From CAYUCE01 sp964443275 (GTDB taxonomy: Bacteria; Bipolaricaulota; Bipolaricaulia; CAYUCE01), in contig CAYUCE010000029.1 in the NCBI GenBank assembly GCA_964443275.1, positions 1-21,496 of the forward strand: 21,496 bases of DNA, given 5' to 3'. The notes beneath the pieces were generated by a model. That model did no database searches. It had not been told where the DNA came from and was given only the letters and a program-made list of their open reading frames with translations. Made by a program: the position numbers and the translations under genes. Of this stretch, positions 1 through 6,973 are shown one piece after another (position 1 is the first letter of the stretch; each line of letters opens with the position of its first letter).

Positions 1-2
1 TG

Positions 3-101
3 GCTAAAGACTTTGAATCTTATCTGAAGCAGGGTTCGGGATTTGCTTTCATGAAAAAAAGGTTATTGGGTGATGGTGCTACGGAGCTTGAAGCGAAGTA
101 G
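3..101 (+). CDS. C-terminal end of an unidentified protein (partial)
   Basis: An open frame enters from the left edge and ends at TAG 99-101, giving 32 visible residues that begin AKDFESYL and end ELEAK. The tail is mixed-charge and hydrophilic, with no motif I can assign. It may belong to a gene of the island or of an element to the left. A stretch resembling a tRNA-Ser 3' end begins two bases after the stop, which would fit the last gene of an integrated element, but nothing in these residues identifies a recombinase. Because so little is visible, the reading frame itself is only moderately certain. Confidence 0.4.
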   Translation, partial: AKDFESYLKQGSGFAFMKKRLLGDGATELEAK

Positions 102-102
102 A

Positions 103-118
103 CCCACCCCCTCCGCCA
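103..118 (+). other. tRNA-Ser 3'-end-like fragment, possible attachment-site remnant
   Basis: The 16 bases read as the 3' end of a bacterial tRNA-Ser: CCCAC like the 3' arm of a T stem, CCCCTCC like the 3' acceptor strand, discriminator G, then CCA. The T loop and the rest of the tRNA are absent, since an open frame runs up to position 101. Tyrosine integrases often use tRNA 3' ends, and the far junction then keeps only such a tail. On that reading the element would lie to the left and the RM island to the right. The match is short and could be chance. Confidence 0.25.
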
Positions 119-308
119 CTTGGGAGATGTTAGTTTGTTTGTGGTGACATCCGAACGGAATTTGCTGGCTGCGTTTGAAAATTCCCTGCACTGGCCACCA
201 GTTTAATTTTCCTCAGTGGACCGACCTCCTGCTTCTAAAGACTATCAAAATGCCTTATTGTGGTCAGAGATGGTATTTTTCTTCTCTTATTGATTTGACT
301 TTTTTCAT

Positions 309-344
309 ATTTTAGTTTAAGCTAAAATCACTTATTGTTATAAT
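309..344 (+). promoter_or_regulatory. Extended -10 promoter with overlapping inverted repeat, upstream of the RM operon
   Basis: TGTTATAAT at 336-344 is a perfect extended -10 element (TGn plus TATAAT). An inverted repeat, ATTTTAG (309-315) and CTAAAAT (322-328) with a 6-base spacer, covers the place where a -35 would sit; no good -35 is seen there, as expected for an extended -10 promoter. Transcription would start near 351, only about five bases before the ATG at 356, so the first message is probably leaderless. The inverted repeat is a plausible operator for the Xre-type protein encoded immediately downstream, which would give autorepression. That regulatory role is inferred. Confidence 0.55.
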
Positions 345-355
345 AGTAACGTTTT

Positions 356-565
356 ATGAGTAAATTGGAAATTAAAAACTTGAACTTGGCAATAAATAAT
401 AGAAAATTCGGAGAGGAAAAAGATTGCTCTCAAGATAAGCTATACAAGCTCGCTGGTTCACCTATTAATACAATTACCAAAATCGAGGTTGGAGATGTAT
501 CAAATCCAACTATTGATATGGCGAAAAAATTGCTGAATCTTTTAACGTATATGTTGGTGACCTAG
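356..565 (+). CDS. Small Xre-family HTH regulator, frameshifted near the C-terminus
   Basis: The 69-residue frame carries a helix-turn-helix of the Xre/Cro type: SQDKLYKLAG is helix 2, NTITKIEVGD the recognition region, and NPTIDMAKK the following helix. In this family the last helix usually continues like KIAxxLxVxVxDLVK. Here the frame changes to LLNLLTYMLVT and stops at 565. Reading the -1 frame from the A6 run at 524-529 gives IAESFNVYVGDLVKE, ending with TAA at 574-576. One A is therefore missing, or ribosomal/transcriptional slippage on the A-run makes the full form. It is the first gene of the operon, with radC directly downstream, and is a candidate controller of the RM genes. There is no Shine-Dalgarno, which fits a leaderless start. 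Confidence 0.7.
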   Translation: MSKLEIKNLNLAINNRKFGEEKDCSQDKLYKLAGSPINTITKIEVGDVSNPTIDMAKKLLNLLTYMLVT

Positions 566-578
566 TAAAGGAATAAGC

Positions 579-1256
579 ATGAATACCTACAAAATAAAAA
601 AATTGCACAAGTCAGATCGGCCCAGAGAAAAAATTGTTAAGCACGGTGTTGAATTCTTAAACAATTCAGAACTTTTAGCTGTTTTAGTGGGATCGGGGTA
701 CAAAGGGAAAAATGCTATCCAACTAGCCAAAGACATTCTCGTTAAGTATCACAGCAAAAACTTGCCCAAGCTAACTTATCAGCAGTTAGTTGACGAAAAA
801 GGCATAGGCAGAGTTACCGCTTGCAGAATTTTAACAGCATTCGAGCTATCCAAAAGACTGCTTTTAGATCAAGACGAAGATGCTCTTGTTTTAGACTCCC
901 CCAAAAAGGTATCCAGCCATCTCAGACAAATTCAAAATTACAAAAAAGAGCATTTTATTGGACTGTATCTAAATGCTCGCAATCAACTAGTGCGCCAGGA
1001 GACGGTATCAGTGGGAACTTTAAATGCGAGCTTAATACATCCCAGAGAGTGTTTTGAACCCGCTATTAAATACCATGCCGCTAATGTTATTTTTGCTCAC
1101 AATCACCCTTCGGGTTCTTTGGAGAAATCATCTGAAGATGTCAGAATAACTCAAAAATTAGTCGCAGCCGGTGATCTTTTGGGAATTAAAGTAGTAGATC
1201 ACGTTATAATTTCTAAAGAAGGTTTTATTAGCTTTAATCAAAAAGGATGGCTGTAA
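579..1256 (+). CDS. radC: RadC/JAB-domain protein
   Basis: A 225-residue protein of normal RadC length. The N-terminal part holds a UPF0758-like start (RPREKIVKHG) and a helix-hairpin-helix around residues 69-90 (EKGIGRVTACRIL). The C-terminal JAB/MPN metal-binding motif is complete: HNHPSG at 174-179 followed by SxxD ending at D187. RadC proteins were once linked to DNA repair; that assignment is no longer supported, and the family is common in mobile and defence islands with unknown function. A putative metal-dependent hydrolase is the safest description. The ATG at 579 has AAAGGA at 567-572, six bases upstream. The 3' end lies within three bases of the hsdM start chosen here, so the two are probably co-transcribed and coupled. 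Confidence 0.9.
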   Translation: MNTYKIKKLHKSDRPREKIVKHGVEFLNNSELLAVLVGSGYKGKNAIQLAKDILVKYHSKNLPKLTYQQLVDEKGIGRVTACRILTAFELSKRLLLDQDEDALVLDSPKKVSSHLRQIQNYKKEHFIGLYLNARNQLVRQETVSVGTLNASLIHPRECFEPAIKYHAANVIFAHNHPSGSLEKSSEDVRITQKLVAAGDLLGIKVVDHVIISKEGFISFNQKGWL

Positions 1257-1258
1257 AT

Positions 1259-2830
1259 ATGGCCAAAAGCAATGACAACGATAAATCACTAGAGTCATGG
1301 ATTTGGGGAGCGGCTTGCTCTATCCGCGGTGTAAAAGATGCCCCAAAATACAAAGACTACATTCTTCCTTTAATTTTTGTGAAACGTTTGTGCGACGTCT
1401 TTGACGATGAAATTGATCGTATTGTGCAAGACATGGATATTACTAGAGCAAAATCTTTTGGATTGATAGAAAATGACCAGAACTTGGTTAGATTTTATCT
1501 TCCTTTAAAGCCGGAAAATCCTAATGATTATGACAAAGGGAAAGACAAAAACACCGTTTGGTCACTTATTAGGAAACTATCATCAAATATTGGCGAAGAT
1601 TTGACTACTTATTTAAGAGATATCGCTCGTGATAATCCTAGCTTAAAGGGGATTATTGACCGCATTGACTTTAACGCAACCACCCACGGTCAGAGAGATA
1701 TTAATGATGATAACCTCAGTAAATTGATTGAAAAAATTAGTCAAAAAAGGCTTGGTCTTAAAGATGTTGAGCCTGATATTATTGGCAGAAGCTACGAATA
1801 CTTAATTAGAAAATTTGCTGAAGGCAGCGGTAAAAGCGCTGGTGAGTTTTACACGCCAAAAGAAGTGGGTGTCTTAATGGCCAAAATCATGGATCCTCGT
1901 TCTAATATGGAGGTTTATGACCCTTGTTGTGGTAGCGGTGGTTTGCTTATTAAACTCCAGTTGGAACTGCTTAAGAACAACGGCGGCAAAAAAACTCCTC
2001 TCAAACTTTACGGCCAAGAGTTTATTCCCGGCACCTGGGCCATGGCACAAATGAACATGATTATTCACGATATGGAGGGCGAGATTGAGCTAGGTGATAC
2101 TATGCGCCATCCTAAATTCATAGATCAGGGTTTAAAAAAATTTGACCGGGTGGTAGCAAATCCTATGTGGAATCAGGATAAAGACAGCTTATCTTACTGG
2201 AGTGAGGAGTTTGTAATTAATGATCAATATAACCGATTTCCTGGGGGGTATCCGGGAAGCAAAGCTGACTGGGGCTGGCTGCAGCATATTTTAACCAGTC
2301 TAAAAGGAGATGGCAGGGCGGCAGTAGTTTTGGACACCGGAGCGGCTTCCCGTGGTTCAGGTAATGTTCACACCAACAAAGAAAAAGAAGTGAGAAAATA
2401 TTTTGTGGAAAAGGACTTAATCGAAGGGGTAATTTATCTACCGGAAAACTTGTTTTACAACACAACAGCACCGGGAATTATCATTTTCCTAAACAAAAAT
2501 AAAAATCATAAAAACAAGATTTTTCTCCTTAATGCCTCCAAAGAGTTTGAAAAGGGAGATCCTAAAAACTTTCTGCCTGATGGGTCTATAGAAAAAATCG
2601 CTCAAACCTATCAAGAATTTAAAGAAGTTGAAAAGTTTTCTAAATTGGTTGATAAGGAAGAAATTGTTAATAATGACTACAATATTTCTCCTTCCAGATA
2701 TATTTTTACCGGCGAGGAGCAAGAATACCGACCAGTTGGTGAAACCTGGCAGGAACTAAAAGAAGTCGAAAAAGAGGCTGAACAAGCAGATAAAAAGGTT
2801 GAGGAAATTATGGATAAATTGGGTATTTAA
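1259..2830 (+). CDS. hsdM: Type I restriction-modification DNA methyltransferase subunit (HsdM)
   Basis: A 523-residue modification subunit that transfers a methyl group from S-adenosylmethionine to adenine N6 within the HsdM2S methylase. The N-terminal HsdM helical domain covers about residues 8-140 (SIRGVKDAPKYKDYILPLIF). The catalytic domain has the SAM-binding motif DPCCGSGG at 221-228 and the amino-methylase motif as NPMW at 301-304. Most N6 methylases have NPPF or NPPY; Met and Trp variants occur in HsdM, so I expect activity. The tail is a charged coiled coil. I chose ATG 1259 because AAGGA (1243-1247) lies eleven bases before it; the in-frame ATG at 1247 overlaps that site and has no other Shine-Dalgarno. 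The length is normal and no frameshift is seen. Confidence 0.93.
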   Translation: MAKSNDNDKSLESWIWGAACSIRGVKDAPKYKDYILPLIFVKRLCDVFDDEIDRIVQDMDITRAKSFGLIENDQNLVRFYLPLKPENPNDYDKGKDKNTVWSLIRKLSSNIGEDLTTYLRDIARDNPSLKGIIDRIDFNATTHGQRDINDDNLSKLIEKISQKRLGLKDVEPDIIGRSYEYLIRKFAEGSGKSAGEFYTPKEVGVLMAKIMDPRSNMEVYDPCCGSGGLLIKLQLELLKNNGGKKTPLKLYGQEFIPGTWAMAQMNMIIHDMEGEIELGDTMRHPKFIDQGLKKFDRVVANPMWNQDKDSLSYWSEEFVINDQYNRFPGGYPGSKADWGWLQHILTSLKGDGRAAVVLDTGAASRGSGNVHTNKEKEVRKYFVEKDLIEGVIYLPENLFYNTTAPGIIIFLNKNKNHKNKIFLLNASKEFEKGDPKNFLPDGSIEKIAQTYQEFKEVEKFSKLVDKEEIVNNDYNISPSRYIFTGEEQEYRPVGETWQELKEVEKEAEQADKKVEEIMDKLGI

Positions 2831-2833
2831 ATT

Positions 2834-3760
2834 ATGAGCAAGAATAATAAACTGCAAAAAATAGAAAACTTTGTCATCTTCAAGACAGATAAAGGCAAGG
2901 TAAATATTGAAGTATTTTTCCATAATGAGACTCTTTGGCTAAGCCAGAAATTGATGGCAAGATTGTTTGAAACAACAAAGCAAAATATAAGCCAACATCT
3001 AAAAAAGATTTTCGAAGAGGGTGAATTAGAGGAAAAATCAGTTGTAAAGAATTTCTTTACAACTGCCGCAGATGGTAAAGATTACGAAACAACCTTTTAC
3101 AATCTTGACGCTATCATTGCCGTGGGCTACCGCGTCAATTCTCACCGCGCTACTAAATTTAGAATTTGGGCTACTAAAACTTTACGTGAATTTATCATTA
3201 AGGGCTTCGCGATAGATGACGAACGCCTCAAGCAAATAAAGCACTTTGGCAAAGATTATTTTGATGAGCTGCTGGAGAGAATCCGTGAAATAAGAGCCAG
3301 TGAAAGGCGCTTATATCAAAAGATTACTGACATTTATGCCCTTTCCGCTGATTATGATAAAGATCATCCAATGACAAGAGAATTTTTTGCTACGGTTCAA
3401 AATAAACTGCATTGGGCAATTACTGGTCAAACTGCTGCCGAAATTATTTACAGTGAAGCCGATGCACAAAAGATTAACATGGGTTTAAAAACTTGGGAGA
3501 ATGCACCTGATGGCAAAATTCTAAAAAGCGATGTTTCAACTGCTAAAAACTACCTTAATGAACAACATATAAAAGAACTGGAAAGAATAGTATCTGCCTT
3601 TTTGGATTTAGCTGAAAATCGTGCTCAGCGAGGTATTGTAATGAATATGAAAGACTGGGTTAGGTTCCTAAACAAATTTTTAGCATTGTCTGATTACCCA
3701 ATTCTTACAGATAAAGGTAAGGTGTCTGCACTGGAGGCCAAAATTAAAGCAGAAACATAA
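2834..3760 (+). CDS. RhuM family protein, frameshifted at its C-terminus
   Basis: The 308-residue frame matches the virulence RhuM family: VNIEVFFHNETLWLSQKLMA near the N-terminus, then TTKQNISQHLKKIFEEGEL, then an acidic/aromatic segment with NLDAIIAVGYRVNS. The family is often found inside type I RM loci and its biochemical role is not established; the N-terminal part is probably DNA-binding. The frame stops at 3758-3760, but the -1 frame continues homology-like sequence (FRVEQDKYFESDFDKEVKKY) to TAA 3883-3885. A one-base loss between about 3748 and 3757 would explain this. The restored gene would overlap the next start by 29 bases. hsdM ends three bases upstream and the Shine-Dalgarno is weak, so translation is probably coupled. 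Confidence 0.8.
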   Translation: MSKNNKLQKIENFVIFKTDKGKVNIEVFFHNETLWLSQKLMARLFETTKQNISQHLKKIFEEGELEEKSVVKNFFTTAADGKDYETTFYNLDAIIAVGYRVNSHRATKFRIWATKTLREFIIKGFAIDDERLKQIKHFGKDYFDELLERIREIRASERRLYQKITDIYALSADYDKDHPMTREFFATVQNKLHWAITGQTAAEIIYSEADAQKINMGLKTWENAPDGKILKSDVSTAKNYLNEQHIKELERIVSAFLDLAENRAQRGIVMNMKDWVRFLNKFLALSDYPILTDKGKVSALEAKIKAET

Positions 3761-3856
3761 TAGGAAAATTTAGAGTAGAGCAAGATAAATATTTTGAAAG
3801 TGATTTTGATAAAGAAGTAAAAAAATACTTGCAAGAGGGCAAGCAAAAAGAAAAAA

Positions 3857-4708
3857 ATGGTAAAAAAGAAAAGCAAAAAAATTAAAGTAAAAGGAACAGA
3901 AATTGTTTTGTTTGAACAAAACAAAGAAGATTATATTTCTTTGACTGATATTGCCCGTTATAAAGACAAAGAACGCAGTGATTATATTATTCAAAACTGG
4001 ATTAGAAATAGAGATACTATTGAATTCCTGGGTTTATGGGAATCGGTTAATAACCCTCAATTTAAATCCATCGAATTCGATGGATTTAAAAATAAAGCTG
4101 GCAGTAACAGCTTTTCTTTAACCCCTAAAAGGTGGGTTCAAGCAACTAAAGCCATTGGTATAAGAACAAAGCGTGGGCGTTATGGAGGCACCTACGCCCA
4201 CAAAGATATCGCCTTTGAATTTGCCAGCTGGATAAGTGCAGAGTTTAAGCTGTTTTTGATTAAAGAGTTCCAGCGTCTTAAACAGCAAGAGATAGAAAGA
4301 GAAAAGCTTGGTTGGGATCTCAAGCGTAATCTGGCCGCAGTCAACTATCGCATTCATACTGATGCTGTTAAGGAATATTTAATCCCGCCCAAAGTGACTA
4401 AAAAACAGGCAAGCATTACATACGCAAGCGAAGCAGACATTTTAAACAAGGCTCTATTTGGTAAAACTGCTAAAGAATGGAGAGATGAAAACGAAGATAA
4501 AGACGGCAACATTCGAGATTATGCCAGCGCTTCTCAGTTGGTGTGCTTATCAAATTTAGAATCACTTAACGCCGAGTACATAAAAGAGGGACTGCCTCAG
4601 GGCAAAAGGCTAAAAAAATTAAACACTGTGGCTATTGTTCAAATGAAATCGCTTTCAGGGCTTAGTTCTCTTGATAAATTAGCCGATGGAAAAGAAAAAA
4701 ATGACTAA
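3857..4708 (+). CDS. KilA-N domain protein
   Basis: A 283-residue protein with a KilA-N domain at about residues 20-145: an N-terminal YISLTDIARYKD segment, then NWIRNRDTIEFLGLWE, and the conserved GRYGGTYAHKDIAFEFASWI block. KilA-N is a DNA-binding domain spread in phages, large DNA viruses and bacterial mobile elements. The C-terminal half is hydrophilic and unassigned (segments such as LNKALFGKTAKEWRDEN). Members of this type occur between hsdM and hsdS in many type I loci; their function is unknown, and modulating RM expression is only a guess. The gene contains a perfect 30-bp palindrome at 4061-4090. Its end overlaps the hsdS start by eight bases. The start codon lies in a lysine-rich A-run with only a weak Shine-Dalgarno. 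Confidence 0.85.
   Translation: MVKKKSKKIKVKGTEIVLFEQNKEDYISLTDIARYKDKERSDYIIQNWIRNRDTIEFLGLWESVNNPQFKSIEFDGFKNKAGSNSFSLTPKRWVQATKAIGIRTKRGRYGGTYAHKDIAFEFASWISAEFKLFLIKEFQRLKQQEIEREKLGWDLKRNLAAVNYRIHTDAVKEYLIPPKVTKKQASITYASEADILNKALFGKTAKEWRDENEDKDGNIRDYASASQLVCLSNLESLNAEYIKEGLPQGKRLKKLNTVAIVQMKSLSGLSSLDKLADGKEKND
4061..4090. repeat. Perfect 30-bp palindrome inside the KilA-N gene
   Basis: The 30 bases from TTTAAATCC to GGATTTAAA, centred on GAATTC, are identical to their own reverse complement with no spacer and no mismatch. In frame they encode FKSIEFDGFK, part of the KilA-N domain. The block could extrude a cruciform in supercoiled DNA, form a 15-bp hairpin in RNA, or bind a symmetric protein. 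That part of the protein is conserved in the family, so a coding constraint alone could explain some of the pattern, but not an exact match over 30 bases. Confidence 0.9.
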
Positions 4709-5981
4709 AAACAAGCAAACAACACAATTTAAAAATACAGAGATTGGGAAGATTCCGGAGGAGTGGGAATTGGTAAGTATTTCTCAAATGGGTGAAATTG
4801 TTACTGGTTCAACACCGAGTACTAAAAAGGAAGAGTTTTACGGAGGTGTTTATAATTTAATTTCTCCTGCAAATTTAGACAATGGGAAATATGTTAAAGA
4901 TGCACATAAAAAACTTACGAAAAAAGGGTTTGAAGAAGCTAGATCACTTCCCAAAAATTCTATTTTAGTAGGGTGTATTGGGAGCGTTGGAAAACTCGGC
5001 ATGACTTTTGATGATAAATCTGTAACAAACCAGCAAATTAATGCAGTTATTTGTCAGAAAGATTTTGATTCAGACTTTATTTATTACCTTTTTTTAAGCT
5101 CAAAGAAAATATTTCAACAAAGAGCAGTAAAAACAACTGTTCCAATTCTAAATAAAACAAGATTTTCTAATATCAAACTACAGACACCTAGATTACAAGA
5201 ACAAAAGAAAATAGCTTATGTTTTAACTGCTGTTCAAGACGCAATCCAAAAACAAGAGGAAATAATAGAAAAAACAAAAGAGTTAAAAAAGTCCCTGATG
5301 CATAAACTGTTCACCGAAGGCACCCGCGGCGAGCCGCAAAAACAAACCGAAATCGGCAAAATCCCGGAAAGCTGGGAAATTGTGAAAGTAAAAAAGGCTT
5401 TTATCTTTCCAAGGAAGCCCCGATCTCTAGATTTATCTAAACAAACAACTATTCCTTTTTTACCAATGGATTCTTTGTCAGAAGTAGAAATGTACCCCGA
5501 TTATATTGAAAAAAGAACCCCAGAAGAAATAAAAAGCGGAACCTACTTTGAAAAAGGCAATCTTCTCTTAGCCAAAATCACACCTTCTTTTGAAAACGGC
5601 AAACAATGTATTGCAAATATCGATAATGGGTTCGGGTATGCAACAACAGAAGTTTGGGTAATTGATGATGAGCTAGAGAAGACAAAAATAAAATATCTGT
5701 ATTATCTCTTGAAACAAGGTACTATTCGAGATAAGCTAGCTGATAAAATGGAAGGAAGCACGGGTAGGCAAAGGCTGCCAAAAGAGGTTCTAAAAAACAT
5801 GAGAATACCCCTTCCCAGTTATAAGGAGCAAGAAGAAATTATTAATGTATTTGAGTCTCTAGATAGTAAAATTCGGCCTAGGCAAGAGAAAAAACAAAAA
5901 CTTGAAGAACTATTTAAATCCCTTCTCCACCAACTAATGCGAGGAAAAATTAGAGTTAATAATTTGGAGCTTGAATTATGA
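4701..5981 (+). CDS. hsdS: Type I restriction-modification specificity subunit (HsdS)
   Basis: A 426-residue specificity subunit with two target-recognition domains, each opening with the same block: TEIGKIPEEWE at residues 13-23 and TEIGKIPESWE at 216-226. Each TRD is followed by a conserved helix (EQKKIAYVLTAVQDAIQKQE and EQEEIINVFESLDSKIRPRQ) that sets the distance between the two half-sites of a bipartite DNA target. HsdS holds HsdM and HsdR on the DNA. The DNA around the central repeat is GC-richer than the TRDs, which hints that TRDs were exchanged. I chose ATG 4701, seven bases after GGAAAAG; the ATG at 4686 is also possible. The KilA-N gene overlaps by eight bases and the next gene by four (ATGA). 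Confidence 0.92.
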   Translation: MTKNKQTTQFKNTEIGKIPEEWELVSISQMGEIVTGSTPSTKKEEFYGGVYNLISPANLDNGKYVKDAHKKLTKKGFEEARSLPKNSILVGCIGSVGKLGMTFDDKSVTNQQINAVICQKDFDSDFIYYLFLSSKKIFQQRAVKTTVPILNKTRFSNIKLQTPRLQEQKKIAYVLTAVQDAIQKQEEIIEKTKELKKSLMHKLFTEGTRGEPQKQTEIGKIPESWEIVKVKKAFIFPRKPRSLDLSKQTTIPFLPMDSLSEVEMYPDYIEKRTPEEIKSGTYFEKGNLLLAKITPSFENGKQCIANIDNGFGYATTEVWVIDDELEKTKIKYLYYLLKQGTIRDKLADKMEGSTGRQRLPKEVLKNMRIPLPSYKEQEEIINVFESLDSKIRPRQEKKQKLEELFKSLLHQLMRGKIRVNNLELEL

Positions 5982-6727
5982 AACTTAGGAAAATTAAATC
6001 CGATTTGAACAAATTAATCAAGAAAGGAGAAAAGTTATATTTAGCGCTAGTGATTAAAAATACGCCCGACTTAAGAAAGAGGTATCAAGAAGGAAATGGA
6101 ACTTCATTAATTAAAAAATTACCTGATTTCTCCGAAGACTATCAGGAATGGTATTCAGAAAGTGTTGTGCTTATAAAACAGTTACTTCCATCTCGGGTGG
6201 ATGATTTTATTGATTATTACAGACCAAGGTATAAGAGAAGAAAGGAAGATATTACTTACGAGAATTATACGATATCAGATTGTCTGTATGGTTTAAGCGT
6301 TACAAAAGGTGTGGATTGGAATAAGCAAGAAATCGCCGGTCCTTCAGCCGCAATACCAAAATTTAAACAACAGCTCGAGATTGTAAAATCTTTAAATAAA
6401 AGATTTGAAAGTACTCTCTTCGATATAGGGAAAATAGTTCAAGCAGATTTGTTTGATAATGAGCTGGAAGCAGCTGAAGAACTTGGTAATAAAGGATTTT
6501 TTAGAGGCGCTGGTGCAATTGCTGGCGTGGTTTTAGAGGGTCATCTCAAATCAGTTTGTAAGAACCATAATATAACCATAAGAAAAAAAAGACCAAAAAT
6601 ATCCGACTATAATCAATTATTAAAAGATAATAAAGTAATTAATGTAGCAGAGTGGCGGAAAATACAATATTTAGCTGATGTAAGAAATCTATGTAATCAT
6701 AAAAAGAATAAAAAGTTAACAAGGTAA
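5978..6727 (+). CDS. HEPN-like protein of the RM locus, C-terminally disrupted
   Basis: A 249-residue mostly helical, hydrophilic protein I cannot place in a named family. Near the end, RNLCNH at residues 236-241 fits the HEPN signature (R, polar residue, three residues, H), and the preceding helix AEWRKIQYLADVRNLC has the right character. Many HEPN proteins are RNases in toxin-antitoxin and abortive-infection systems, so an RNA-cleaving toxin or defence role is possible, but this is inference. Its start overlaps hsdS by four bases, with GGAG upstream. The frame stops at 6725-6727, six residues after the N that follows NHKK. The -1 frame from the A5 run gives VNKVIKTLF and a TGA at 6742-6744 overlapping the next ATG (TGATG), so one base seems missing and perhaps some codons too. 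Confidence 0.6.
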   Translation: MKLRKIKSDLNKLIKKGEKLYLALVIKNTPDLRKRYQEGNGTSLIKKLPDFSEDYQEWYSESVVLIKQLLPSRVDDFIDYYRPRYKRRKEDITYENYTISDCLYGLSVTKGVDWNKQEIAGPSAAIPKFKQQLEIVKSLNKRFESTLFDIGKIVQADLFDNELEAAEELGNKGFFRGAGAIAGVVLEGHLKSVCKNHNITIRKKRPKISDYNQLLKDNKVINVAEWRKIQYLADVRNLCNHKKNKKLTR

Positions 6728-6743
6728 TTAAAACTTTATTTTG

Positions 6744-6894
6744 ATGACTAAACCCACCGCGCACAAAACAGGATCTAAAATACGCGCATGATTTGAGGTG
6801 GAGCGTAATATCCAGACAAGAGGCAGAGGAGGGGCAGGGATTTGGAAGTGATGAGGGTTCAGTAAGGAGTAGAGCTAAATGAGCTCCTTTATGT
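6744..6894 (+). pseudogene. Remnant of a second hsdR 5' end
   Basis: This stretch aligns with the start of the intact hsdR downstream. It opens with the same MTKPTxHKT, then after a loss of about 11 bases continues in another frame as YAHDLRWSVISRQEAEE, then GFGSDEGSVRSRAK, matching YAKEIGWDVVSRSQAEA and GFTEDGSIRSRAK of the intact gene. A TGA at 6880-6882 interrupts it and similarity ends near 6894. The wording differs enough from the intact gene that it is an older paralogue or allele rather than a recent copy. Its ATG overlaps the likely original stop of the HEPN-like gene as TGATG, so the ancestral order was hsdS, HEPN-like, hsdR. Everything after about residue 55 is gone. Confidence 0.8.
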
Positions 6895-6903
6895 CGGGCC
6901 ATA

Positions 6904-6969
6904 TTGACAAGGTGCTATAAGATGTCAACTTAAGTGATAGAATATTGACAAGTTTGAGAGAGATGTCAA
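6904..6969 (+). promoter_or_regulatory. Two tandem 25-bp dyads (TTGACA-N13-TGTCAA)
   Basis: TTGACA at 6904-6909 and TGTCAA at 6923-6928 form an inverted pair; the same pair returns at 6945-6950 and 6964-6969. The longer words ATATTGACAAG and GATGTCAAC also recur, each shifted by exactly 41 bases, close to four helical turns, so both dyads face the same side of the DNA. They end four bases before the fic remnant ATG (6974). This is the layout of a pair of operator sites for a dimeric regulator. TTGACA could also act as a -35 box, but no convincing -10 follows at 16-18 bases. No regulator gene is visible beside it. Confidence 0.6.
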
Positions 6970-6973
6970 CATA

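Noticed and set aside
2159..2170. NPMW in place of NPPF/NPPY in HsdM, taken as a sign of an inactive methylase
   Set aside because: The variant occurs among HsdM proteins and the SAM motif DPCCGSGG is intact, so I see no reason to call it dead.
6904..6950. TTGACA boxes as ordinary -35 elements
   Set aside because: No acceptable -10 lies 16-18 bases after either box; the symmetric TGTCAA partner explains the sequence better.
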